DNA of 23,941 bases, from positions 1-23,941 of the forward strand of contig DATBPY010000131.1 in NCBI GenBank assembly GCA_036561085.1, written 5' to 3'. Shown one piece after another: positions 13,769 through 19,997 of this stretch (position 1 is its first letter; each line of letters opens with the position of its first letter). The notes beneath the pieces are model-generated. The model did no database searches and was not told the DNA's origin. It saw only the letters and a list, made by a program, of their open reading frames with translations. The DNA comes from CAILHX01 sp036561085. GTDB taxonomy: Bacteria; Pseudomonadota; Gammaproteobacteria; Burkholderiales; Methylophilaceae. A program made the position numbers and the translations under genes.

Positions 13769-14545
13769 ATGAGACGAAAGTTGGTGGTTGCAAACCGCAA
13801 GATGAACGGCTCTGTTCCGGGCAACAAAGAGTTCCTGGAAGGTGTGATCAAAGGCACCAGCGATTGTCATTACGCGGACTACATCGTCTGCGTCCCCCAT
13901 CCCTACCTGTATCAGGCGCAAGCCATGCTCAGCGGCACCCACATCGCCTGGGGCGGTCAGAATATGAGTCGCCATGAGTCGGGGCCATTCACCGGCTCGG
14001 TTTCACCTACCATGCTGGTGGAATTCGGTTGCAAATACGTCATCATCGGCCATTCGGAACGCCGCAATCGCGGCCAGGATAGCGACAACACCGTGGGCGA
14101 GCGTTTTCAGGCCGCCACCAAGGCCGGACTCATCCCTATTTTCTGCATGGGCGAGACGCTGGAAGAATATGAACAAGGGTTGACCGATCTGGTCACTATC
14201 CGTCAACTGAACGCCGTCATCCAGCAAGTCGGCATCAAGAACCTGGCGAAATGCATACTGGCTTATGAGCCGGTATGGGCGATAGGCACCGGCAAGGCGG
14301 CCACGCCGGATCATGCGCAATCCATTCTGCACTTCCTGCGCGGCTATGTGATCCTGAAAGATGTCGAAGTGGGCCAGAGCATCCGTATCCTGTACGGCGG
14401 CAGCATGAATGCCGGCAATGCCGCGCAATTGATGTCCATGCCGGATATCGACGGCGGCCTGATAGGCGGCGCTTCGCTGGTGACGGAAGAATTCGTCAAG
14501 ATATGCCGTGCAGCGAATGAATTAGGTAGTGCCCAGCGAACCTGA
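13769..14545 (+). CDS. tpiA: Triosephosphate isomerase
   Basis: 258 residues from ATG 13769; a second ATG at 13754 would add five residues, but family members begin close to MRRKLVV. The enzyme interconverts dihydroxyacetone phosphate and glyceraldehyde 3-phosphate. Catalytic residues are all present: Asn9 and Lys11 (ANRKMNG), His95 (IIGHSERR), Glu167 (LAYEPVWAIGTG), and the phosphate-binding YGGSMN and GGLIGGASL. The N-terminal motif is ANRKMNG instead of the near-universal GNWKMNG. In many proteobacteria tpiA is followed by secG and a tRNA; here it converges with pssA after 16 bp, so this may be a paralogue rather than the main copy. Confidence 0.93.
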   Translation: MRRKLVVANRKMNGSVPGNKEFLEGVIKGTSDCHYADYIVCVPHPYLYQAQAMLSGTHIAWGGQNMSRHESGPFTGSVSPTMLVEFGCKYVIIGHSERRNRGQDSDNTVGERFQAATKAGLIPIFCMGETLEEYEQGLTDLVTIRQLNAVIQQVGIKNLAKCILAYEPVWAIGTGKAATPDHAQSILHFLRGYVILKDVEVGQSIRILYGGSMNAGNAAQLMSMPDIDGGLIGGASLVTEEFVKICRAANELGSAQRT

Positions 14546-14561
14546 GCTTAGAACTTAATGA

Positions 14562-15215
14562 TTAAAGCTTGGGGATCCTGATACGGCTGATCATCAGCGA
14601 GCCAGATATTGCGAACAGCAATGCCAGCGGGTGCAGCGTATAGCCGAGCACCTTGACCGCCCCCAGCCATAACCCTGTCGTACCCAATGCCCCATCGTAA
14701 GCGGCCAGCAGCAGCAGGCACACCAGACCCAGCGAGGTCGGAATCGGCGTCCCTTCGAAATACTTCACTTTGCCGCTGCCTTCCGACAGCGCTTCGGCAG
14801 TGATGTTGTAGCGCGCCAGGCGCGATACGCCGCACACCACGAAGAACACCAGGATGATGCGGTCGTAAAGACCTTGCATACCGCAGCCATAGGCCAGCAT
14901 GGCGGGTGCCACGCCGAACGAAATGATGTCGGCCAGTGAATCCAGTTCGCGACCCATGGCGGAGGACTTCTGCCGCCAGCGCGCGATGCGTCCGTCCAGT
15001 ACGTCGAATATCAGCGCAGCGAACAGCATGGCGCAAGCGATGTAGATGTGCCTCACCGCGTGCGTTTCCTGATAGGTGATGGTGGAGAACACCGCGCCTA
15101 TGCCGCAAGCCGCGTTGCCCAAGGTGAACCAGTCCGCGAGGTGGAACTCGCGGATCATGGTGAATTTTTTGGGTTTTATGTCCCGGGGGGAATCAGTAGC
15201 CACGTAGGAAGTCAT
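14562..15215 (-). CDS. pssA: CDP-diacylglycerol-serine O-phosphatidyltransferase
   Basis: 217 residues. An integral inner-membrane enzyme making phosphatidylserine from CDP-diacylglycerol and serine, the precursor of phosphatidylethanolamine. The CDP-alcohol phosphotransferase signature DG-x2-AR-x8-G-x3-D-x3-D is exact (Asp74 to Asp96, within DVLDGRIARWRQK and RELDSLADIISFG). The continuation ISFGVAPAM is characteristic of PssA rather than PgsA. About six further hydrophobic segments follow, ending SLMISRIRIPKL. ATG 15215 is used; a second Met at residue 20 (MIREFHLADWF) is close to the conserved start and remains possible because the ribosome site (GAGG, distant) is poor. Single gene here; in many bacteria it neighbours psd or ilvC, which are not visible. 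Confidence 0.93.
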   Translation of the reverse strand: MTSYVATDSPRDIKPKKFTMIREFHLADWFTLGNAACGIGAVFSTITYQETHAVRHIYIACAMLFAALIFDVLDGRIARWRQKSSAMGRELDSLADIISFGVAPAMLAYGCGMQGLYDRIILVFFVVCGVSRLARYNITAEALSEGSGKVKYFEGTPIPTSLGLVCLLLLAAYDGALGTTGLWLGAVKVLGYTLHPLALLFAISGSLMISRIRIPKL

Positions 15216-15288
15216 CGTTATTAATGTACCTCGCTAGTTTACCTCAACAAACATACACGCAAATGACACGGCCTCTCGTGTCAGAGAC

Positions 15289-15810
15289 TTAGCTGTGCAG
15301 TGCCGCGATCCTTGCCACCGGGTTCACCGGGCTAACCAGAGTAGAGGGCGGCAGGTAAGAAAGACTTTTATCCGTGTTGAGCGATTCCTTACCGAAACCG
15401 TTGATCAGGTAATAGGCAGCAACCGCCTGGGCAGTGGCGAAGCTGTTCGCCTGCGCTGCGGCGAATGTGGCGGCATCGGTGAATCCGTCGATCACGGTAG
15501 GCGGGGGATTGACATGGGGCGGGGTCGCCGCAACCGGAGTTGCGGTCGCCGTCACTGCTTCAGGCGTAGCCGGAGTAGATTGCGTCGGTGCCACAGGTGT
15601 TGGGGTCACAGATGTTGTTGCGGAATTGGCAGGCGTTGTGGACTCTGCTGCTGCCAACGCTCTGGCTCGCGCCGAGATATCGATGATGCTGGAAACGATA
15701 GGTTTATTGCTTACCGGGGAGTCATCCAGAAAAGCCACGCGCGTTACACTGGCAGCGGCCAGCACTTCTGGTGTCAAGAAAGAAGAAAAAACAGGACTGG
15801 TACTACTCAT
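15289..15810 (-). CDS. Thr/Pro/Ala-rich protein of unknown function
   Basis: 173 residues from the ATG at 15810; GAGG lies 6 nt upstream, and a neighbouring ATG at 15813 and a GTG at 15822 are alternatives. The N-terminus MSSTSPVFSSFLTPEVLAAA has no signal peptide. The middle (about residues 55-105) is a low-complexity Thr/Pro/Ala/Val linker (PTPVAPTQSTPATPEAV). The C-terminal ~65 residues are more ordinary: ATFAAAQANSFATAQAVAAY, YLINGFGKESL, then VSPVNPVARIAALHS. The strong biased composition creates long spurious frames on the other strand. I recognise no family; it may be a surface, secretion-system-exported or assembly protein, which is a guess. The minus strand is favoured by its ribosome site and composition. 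Confidence 0.55.
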   Translation of the reverse strand: MSSTSPVFSSFLTPEVLAAASVTRVAFLDDSPVSNKPIVSSIIDISARARALAAAESTTPANSATTSVTPTPVAPTQSTPATPEAVTATATPVAATPPHVNPPPTVIDGFTDAATFAAAQANSFATAQAVAAYYLINGFGKESLNTDKSLSYLPPSTLVSPVNPVARIAALHS

Positions 15811-15846
15811 CATCAACCTCACTTTTGCCGCAACGCAATGATCGCA

Positions 15847-15859
15847 ACTTAACGATTAA
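15847..15859. promoter_or_regulatory. Short dyad upstream of the Thr/Pro-rich gene
   Basis: CTTAA-CGA-TTAAG is a perfect dyad about 37 bp before that gene's start. It is short enough to be chance. The rest of 15860-16027 holds no gene I can support; a small stem GTTCG/CGAAC lies at 15941-15954. Confidence 0.25.
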
Positions 15860-16027
15860 GTCATTGCTTGCTAGAGGTGGCTGCGGCTCTCACCACTAAC
15901 AATATGGTGAGCAGTTTGCCCTGAGGAAAAAGTGACGACTGTTCGGTATCGAACACAAAAACAATTAATTTACATAGAGGGTCATCGTGCCGGCACAGGA
16001 AGTATCGGCGGAGTGGTGCCTAGAGTG

Positions 16028-16657
16028 TCAGGAGCGGTTGAATTTGAAACGGCAGACATTGCCGTTCCTGGCCATGCATTCCTGATGCTCGATGGCGTTG
16101 CCGGTAAAGCTGGACAGCAGTGCCAGGTCGAACTGGCATATATCGGGATTCTTCATGGCGAGGTGATGGAACACGCAGTTGTCGGCGACGATGGCTGGCG
16201 GCTTGGCACCGTCTGCCACATTAGCCTCGTAGCCCAGTTGCTGCATGATCTCGGCAAGCTTTTCCAGTTTTTGCGCTTGCGTTTTGAGCTCGGGGTGCTG
16301 GTTCTTCAATTGCGTGCCCACTGTGGTTCCCAGCGCGACCAGGCGTTTGGTCAGACCCTCCGGGCCTGATTCCTGTTGTATCGCGTCTACCAATAACTGG
16401 GCGAACCACGAGTATTGGCGGGGAAACAGCTCGTTGCCCTTATCAGTGAGGAAATAGAGTTGCTCTGGGCGGCCGCCCGAAGGCTGCGTGGTGCCTCTGG
16501 CGACCAGATGCTCGTTCTCCAATGCCGCCAGATGCTGGCGTACCGCGTTGCGCGTGATCGCAAGCTGCGCGGATAGCTTATCCACCGTCATCCCGGTCTT
16601 GTTTTTCAATAGCAGCCGGAGCAGTTCCTTTTGCCGTTTTCCTACAATCTCTATCAT
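16028..16657 (-). CDS. HTH transcriptional regulator with four-cysteine cluster (SufR-like)
   Basis: 209 residues. The N-terminal winged helix (about 5-80) reads KRQKELLRLLLKNKTGMTVD, LSAQLAITRNAVRQHLAALE and a wing GRPEQLYFLTDKG, as in the DeoR/ArsR-like SufR family. A helical linker carries to a C-terminal cysteine set: Cys161, Cys174, Cys194 and Cys202 (NCVFHHLAMKNPDICQF and HQECMARNGNVC). This resembles the Fe-S ligand region of SufR, the repressor of suf iron-sulfur assembly genes, so an Fe-S-sensing regulator of iron or redox state is likely. No suf genes are here; the gene is divergent from a two-gene membrane unit, which is its most probable target. The MIEIVGKRQ start is used. Confidence 0.85.
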   Translation of the reverse strand: MIEIVGKRQKELLRLLLKNKTGMTVDKLSAQLAITRNAVRQHLAALENEHLVARGTTQPSGGRPEQLYFLTDKGNELFPRQYSWFAQLLVDAIQQESGPEGLTKRLVALGTTVGTQLKNQHPELKTQAQKLEKLAEIMQQLGYEANVADGAKPPAIVADNCVFHHLAMKNPDICQFDLALLSSFTGNAIEHQECMARNGNVCRFKFNRS

Positions 16658-16733
16658 GGCTAGCCTTATAAATACTTGCTACAGAGCAAAATTCTAACCT
16701 ATTTTCAGTTTACACAGTTAAAACATATATTAC

Positions 16734-16762
16734 TTGACTAAGTATTTTAAGTGGGGTAATTT
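16734..16762 (+). promoter_or_regulatory. Promoter of the membrane-protein pair, with dyad-like symmetry
   Basis: TTGACT (16734-16739), a 17-bp spacer and TAATTT (16757-16762) form a good sigma-70 promoter about 75 bp upstream of the 16837 start. The bases ACTTGACTAAG...TTTTAAGT over the -35 box and spacer show imperfect symmetry and lie between the SufR-like gene and this unit, a natural place for its operator. Confidence 0.55.
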
Positions 16763-16836
16763 TGCCCTGCCTGAGCAAGTGATAACCACATGCCCGGGCG
16801 GGAGTTTTTCAATAACTATTATTCTGTGAGGATCCT

Positions 16837-17181
16837 ATGCTGACCTATTCCGTAATTATTTTTGCAATCGCCGCCATCGGCGGTTTGATTCTTGCCTCCA
16901 AGGTATTGACCGGCCATCTCGCGCCTTGGGCTTTATCCATCATCCACGCCTTGCTCGGCGCAACCGGCTTGATACTGCTGGCAGTGGCCGCTACCTCGGG
17001 CACGCCCAACGGCCGTGTGACGGCGGCGCTGGCGATACTGGTGATCGCTGCGCTGGGCGGGTTCTATCTGGCTTCTTATCACCTGCGCAAGAAGATCGCG
17101 CCCAAAGGCGTGGTGCTCATCCACGCAGGCGTCGCCGTAGCGGGATTCCTCACCTTGCTCACCGTGATATTCAATGTCTGA
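16837..17181 (+). CDS. Four-helix inner-membrane protein made of an internal duplication
   Basis: 114 residues with GAGG 6 nt before the ATG. Four hydrophobic helices (about 4-22, 33-52, 60-80, 92-112). Residues 11-48 and 70-107 align without a gap: AAIGGLILAS with AALGGFYLAS, LAPWALSIIHA with IAPKGVVLIHA, about 16 of 38 identical, including a His in the second helix of each half (His37, His96). No known domain name comes to mind. Paired membrane histidines in a duplicated two-helix unit could hold heme or a metal, but this is inference. The stop overlaps the start of the DUF2231 gene by 8 bp, so the two are translated together; the SufR-like regulator is divergent upstream. Confidence 0.8.
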   Translation: MLTYSVIIFAIAAIGGLILASKVLTGHLAPWALSIIHALLGATGLILLAVAATSGTPNGRVTAALAILVIAALGGFYLASYHLRKKIAPKGVVLIHAGVAVAGFLTLLTVIFNV

Positions 17182-17599
17182 GCGACATCCGCTACACCCG
17201 GCGCTGGTGCATTTCCCTATCGCCTGCTGGACGCTGGCGACAGTGGGTGATGTTGTCAGCCCGTGGTGGGGGATTCGCGCATGGTGGACATCCGGCATGC
17301 TGCTGGTGCTGGGAACCGCGATGGCGCTACCGGCCATGGTCTCCGGCCTGGCCGAATTCTCCAGGATAGATGAGCAAAACAAAGCACTGCCTATCGCCGA
17401 GCGGCATATGCAACTCATCTGCATCACCTGGAGCCTCTATGCGGCCAGTCTATTCCTGCATATGGATGGTCGCCATCTGGCGCCGCCCGGCCTTGTCGCC
17501 ATAGGCCTGTCGTTGGCGGGGCTGGCTTTCCTGCTGATAGCCTGCTGGTTCGGCGGCAGACTGGTCTATTGTTATCGGGTGGGCGTGACTGTAGAGTGA
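17174..17599 (+). CDS. DUF2231-family inner-membrane protein
   Basis: 141 residues. The start ATG 17174 lies inside the preceding gene (8-bp overlap), indicating coupling. The N-terminus MSERHPLHPALVHFPIACWT is the diagnostic DUF2231 signature with histidines 5, 8 and 13. Four membrane segments follow (about 12-30, 38-58, 80-95 and 107-130), with HMQLICITW carrying another histidine. Family members are four-helix membrane proteins of unknown function, often near cytochromes or redox proteins. With its partner and the Fe-S regulator it may form a redox- or iron-linked membrane module. A strong hairpin follows directly after the stop. Confidence 0.85.
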   Translation: MSERHPLHPALVHFPIACWTLATVGDVVSPWWGIRAWWTSGMLLVLGTAMALPAMVSGLAEFSRIDEQNKALPIAERHMQLICITWSLYAASLFLHMDGRHLAPPGLVAIGLSLAGLAFLLIACWFGGRLVYCYRVGVTVE

Positions 17600-17601
17600 G
17601 C

Positions 17602-17626
17602 GTGCAAGCCCGGTCAGGGCTTGCAC
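17602..17626. terminator. Strong hairpin terminator between convergent genes
   Basis: A perfect 10-bp stem GTGCAAGCCC/GGGCTTGCAC with a GGTCA loop starts 2 bp after the DUF2231 stop. The following TATTATGTTT is only a loose T tract. It lies 17 bp from the end of the convergent HAD gene and may serve both. Confidence 0.7.
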
Positions 17627-17643
17627 TATTATGTTTGCCCCGC

Positions 17644-18402
17644 TTATGGTTTACCCAGTACGAATTCGAGTAACCCTTGCATGTTATTCGAAGTGCGGTT
17701 GGCCTGTATGCCGAGCTCTTCGGGCGGCAGGTTGAAGCGGTTCACCCAGTAGGTGGGGTAGCCGAAACTCTTGGCACCGTAGGCATCCCAGCCGCCGAAC
17801 GCTGCGAATACGATATCCTGTTTTTGCAGGTTCAATTCTTTCATGCCCAACTCATAGGCGCGCGGTTCAGGTTTGTACGAGCCGTTGACCTGGGTACTCA
17901 GTAATTCATCGAACAGGTCGGTGATGCCTGCCGCATCGGCATTGGCCTTGAGCATCATGGGGCTGAAGTTGGCGATGGTGATGATGCGCACGCCGGAGGC
18001 TTTCAGTTTGCGCAATGCGGCTACCGTATCCGGCCAGGGTTTCAGGTGCAGGTAGGCATTCAACAGTTGCTGTTTCTTATCCGCGGGCAAGTCTAGGTTC
18101 ATCGCTGCGGCGGTGTATACCAGCGCATCGCCGGTGACTTTGAAGAAGTCGTCTTCGCGGTGGGTGATGGAACGCAGAAAACCGTACTCGAACATTTTGG
18201 TACGCCACAATTTGGTGAATTCCACGCCTTTACCCGGAAAGGCTTTTTCGACTTCGGGTGTGACCGAGCTGGGATCGAACAGCACGAAATAATCAAAAGC
18301 CACAGCTTTGAAGTGCGGGGCTTCCTGCGCGAAGCTGTAGTTACTGAATAGAACCATGCACAGCATGATGAGAATATTGCGGACAGCGAATAGCCTTGCC
18401 AT
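17644..18402 (-). CDS. Exported haloacid dehalogenase-type (HAD type II) protein
   Basis: 252 residues with AAGGA 8 nt before the ATG. MARLFAVRNILIMLCMVLFS then NYSFA/QEAPH is a signal peptide, unusual since haloacid dehalogenases are normally cytoplasmic. The fold is clear: motif I FDYFVLFDPSS (Asp37), cap domain, motif II IITIANFSP, motif III YKPEPRAYELG (Lys177) and motif IV FGGWDAYGAKSFGYPTYWVN (Asp206). Compared with the usual FDAYGTLFD and LSNGSP, motif I is one residue shorter and lacks the Thr and Tyr, and motif II has Ala144 instead of Ser. The nucleophile, Lys and Asp remain. It may therefore have altered chemistry or be non-catalytic. It is divergent from the arsenic operon, with no obvious link. 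Confidence 0.87.
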   Translation of the reverse strand: MARLFAVRNILIMLCMVLFSNYSFAQEAPHFKAVAFDYFVLFDPSSVTPEVEKAFPGKGVEFTKLWRTKMFEYGFLRSITHREDDFFKVTGDALVYTAAAMNLDLPADKKQQLLNAYLHLKPWPDTVAALRKLKASGVRIITIANFSPMMLKANADAAGITDLFDELLSTQVNGSYKPEPRAYELGMKELNLQKQDIVFAAFGGWDAYGAKSFGYPTYWVNRFNLPPEELGIQANRTSNNMQGLLEFVLGKP

Positions 18403-18508
18403 ATGTTTTCCTTTTTGGATTTTAGTGAATACTGTACTCCGACAGTACCAGCCTGATTAGGTTTACCGGAACTCGGGTAGAAATATTCCCTGATGATTGC
18501 ATCTGGAC

Positions 18509-18536
18509 TTGCATTTTTTTATTAATTCGATAATAT
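18509..18536 (+). promoter_or_regulatory. Probable promoter of the arsenic operon
   Basis: TTGCAT (18509-18514), a 16-bp spacer and TAATAT (18531-18536) sit directly before arsR. The ATG is only 8 bases after the -10 box, so the transcript would start at or next to the start codon. The AT-rich ATTCGATAATATTGGAAAT region is a plausible ArsR operator, which would make the operon self-regulated. Confidence 0.5.
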
Positions 18537-18543
18537 TGGAAAT

Positions 18544-18897
18544 ATGGAAACTTTAGAAAGCGCGGAGCTTTTATCCGCTCTCGGCCATGAGTCCAGATTG
18601 GCTATTTTCAGAATGCTGGTCGAGGCGGGTCCCGAAGGCATGGTCGTCAGTGCCATAGGTGAGCGTTTGGGCATGGCCGCTGCAACGTTATCTTTTCACT
18701 TGGCGCACCTGAGCCGGGTCGGACTTATTCACGGCAGGCGGCAAAGCCGGTTCATACGATATTCCGCCGACTTTGCCGTAATGGCCGATCTACTCGCTTT
18801 TCTGACCGATAACTGTTGCCAAGGCAAACCGTGCCTGCCTGCGGTTATTGCGCCTGGCGAAATCACGAAGCATAAGAAACAGGAAAAACACGCATGA
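18544..18897 (+). CDS. arsR: ArsR-family arsenite-responsive repressor
   Basis: 117 residues. The winged-helix region has LLSALGHESRLAIFRMLVEA, the recognition part GMAAATLSFHLAHLSRVGLI and a wing GRRQSRFIRYSAD. The metalloid site is C-terminal: DNCCQGKPC gives Cys91, Cys92 and Cys97, the type of As(III) site described for Acidithiobacillus ArsR, rather than the classical ELCVCDL site in the DNA-binding helix of plasmid R773 ArsR, which is absent. Arsenite binding should release the operator and start transcription of the operon. Only a weak GGA lies before the ATG, and the promoter is very close. The stop overlaps the arsC start by 4 bp (ATGA). Confidence 0.92.
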   Translation: METLESAELLSALGHESRLAIFRMLVEAGPEGMVVSAIGERLGMAAATLSFHLAHLSRVGLIHGRRQSRFIRYSADFAVMADLLAFLTDNCCQGKPCLPAVIAPGEITKHKKQEKHA

Positions 18898-19307
18898 ACG
18901 ATCTCAAAACAGTGTTGGTACTCTGTACCGGGAATTCCTGTCGCTCACAGATGGCAGAAGCCATACTCAATCACGATCTGGCAGGCAAGGTGCGCGCTTT
19001 GTCAGCGGGCATAGCACCTCAGCCAAAAGTGGCAGAGGGTGCGATCGAAGCACTCAAACTGGCAGGCTTGTCCACAGACGGCTTATATCCCAAGGATGTG
19101 GATGCTGTCATCAACGAGTACATCGATCTGGTGGTGACTGTTTGCGACAATGCCAAAGAGGCTTGCCCTATCTTTCCTCGTGCAGTAAAAACCATACACT
19201 TGCCGTTCCATGATCCGCACGGCGAGCCTATCGCAAGTTTCATCCGCGTTCGTGACGAGATTCGGCATGTGCTGGTAGAGAGAATCAAAAAAGAGCTGGC
19301 TCTATGA
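18894..19307 (+). CDS. arsC: Arsenate reductase, low-molecular-weight phosphatase type
   Basis: 137 residues. The P-loop CTGNSCRSQMAEA near the N-terminus (Cys11, Cys16, Arg17) is the arsenate/phosphate-binding nucleophile loop. A second pair in VVTVCDNAKEACPIFP gives the redox relay cysteines. With the LPFHDP segment this is the LMW tyrosine-phosphatase-derived family that reduces arsenate to arsenite, recycled by thioredoxin or, in proteobacterial subtypes, by glutathione/mycothiol-type systems. Which reductant is used here cannot be told from sequence. It is complete and of normal length. It overlaps arsR and the channel gene by 4 bp on each side, so all three are coupled. Confidence 0.92.
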   Translation: MNDLKTVLVLCTGNSCRSQMAEAILNHDLAGKVRALSAGIAPQPKVAEGAIEALKLAGLSTDGLYPKDVDAVINEYIDLVVTVCDNAKEACPIFPRAVKTIHLPFHDPHGEPIASFIRVRDEIRHVLVERIKKELAL

Positions 19308-19996
19308 AAGCGGGGCTTGATCGCCGTCTTGCCGCAGAGGCGTTAGGCACGGCATTTTTACTGGCAGTCGTTGTTGGCTCAGGAATCATGGGCGAACGCC
19401 TTGCCGGAGGTAATACTGCCGTCGCGCTACTGGCTAATACCTTAGCCACTGGAACCGGCCTGACGGTATTGATACTGTTATTCGGCCCATTGTCCGGCGC
19501 GCATTTCAACCCGCTGGTCTCATTCGCCAAAGCCTGGCAGCGGGAATTGCCGTGGAATGAAGTTCCAGGCTATTTCATCGCTCAGATGTCCGGTGCATTT
19601 GTGGGTGTGGCGGCGGCACATCTCATGTTCGGGCTACCGCTGTATGCGGCATCGCAACATAGTCGCAGCGGTTTGGCACTGGGGTTCAGCGAATTCGTGG
19701 CTACTTTCGGATTGCTGCTGGTTATCATAGCTTGCGATAAGCAACGTCCTGCAGTCACGCCATTCGCGGTGGGCGCCTATATCACTTCGGCCTACTGGTT
19801 CACTGCTTCCACTTCCTTCGCCAATCCTGTCGTCACGCTGGCCAGAGCCGTTACCGATACGTTCACGGGAATCCGTCCGCAAGATACACCGGGATTTATC
19901 GTTGCACAGCTTCTGGGAATGATCGCGGCAGTTTTATTCTGCCGCTGGTTGTGGAACGACCCAACGAAGAATCCCGTAAAATTTAAAACTGCCTGA
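19304..19996 (+). CDS. MIP-family channel, aquaglyceroporin-like arsenite channel (AqpS type)
   Basis: 230 residues, six membrane segments and the two re-entrant loops of aquaporins. The first NPA-box reads SGAHFNPLVS (Asn69-Pro70-Leu71) and the second FANPVVTLAR (Asn174-Pro175-Val176). Both boxes have lost the Ala. The residue after the second box, normally the selectivity-filter Arg, is Val177, with the next Arg four positions on. A wider, less polar pore is expected. In the rhizobial aqpS-arsR-arsC arrangement the channel lets arsenite made by ArsC leave the cell; this operon has the same logic. No ArsB, Acr3 or ArsA gene is in the window. The gene overlaps arsC by 4 bp and ends 1 bp before a convergent gene. 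Confidence 0.9.
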   Translation: MKAGLDRRLAAEALGTAFLLAVVVGSGIMGERLAGGNTAVALLANTLATGTGLTVLILLFGPLSGAHFNPLVSFAKAWQRELPWNEVPGYFIAQMSGAFVGVAAAHLMFGLPLYAASQHSRSGLALGFSEFVATFGLLLVIIACDKQRPAVTPFAVGAYITSAYWFTASTSFANPVVTLARAVTDTFTGIRPQDTPGFIVAQLLGMIAAVLFCRWLWNDPTKNPVKFKTA

Positions 19997-19997
19997 T

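Noticed and set aside
15434..15841. Plus-strand Ala/Gly/Val-rich frame of 135 aa
   Set aside because: It mirrors the biased composition of the minus-strand Thr/Pro/Ala-rich gene and has no ribosome site.
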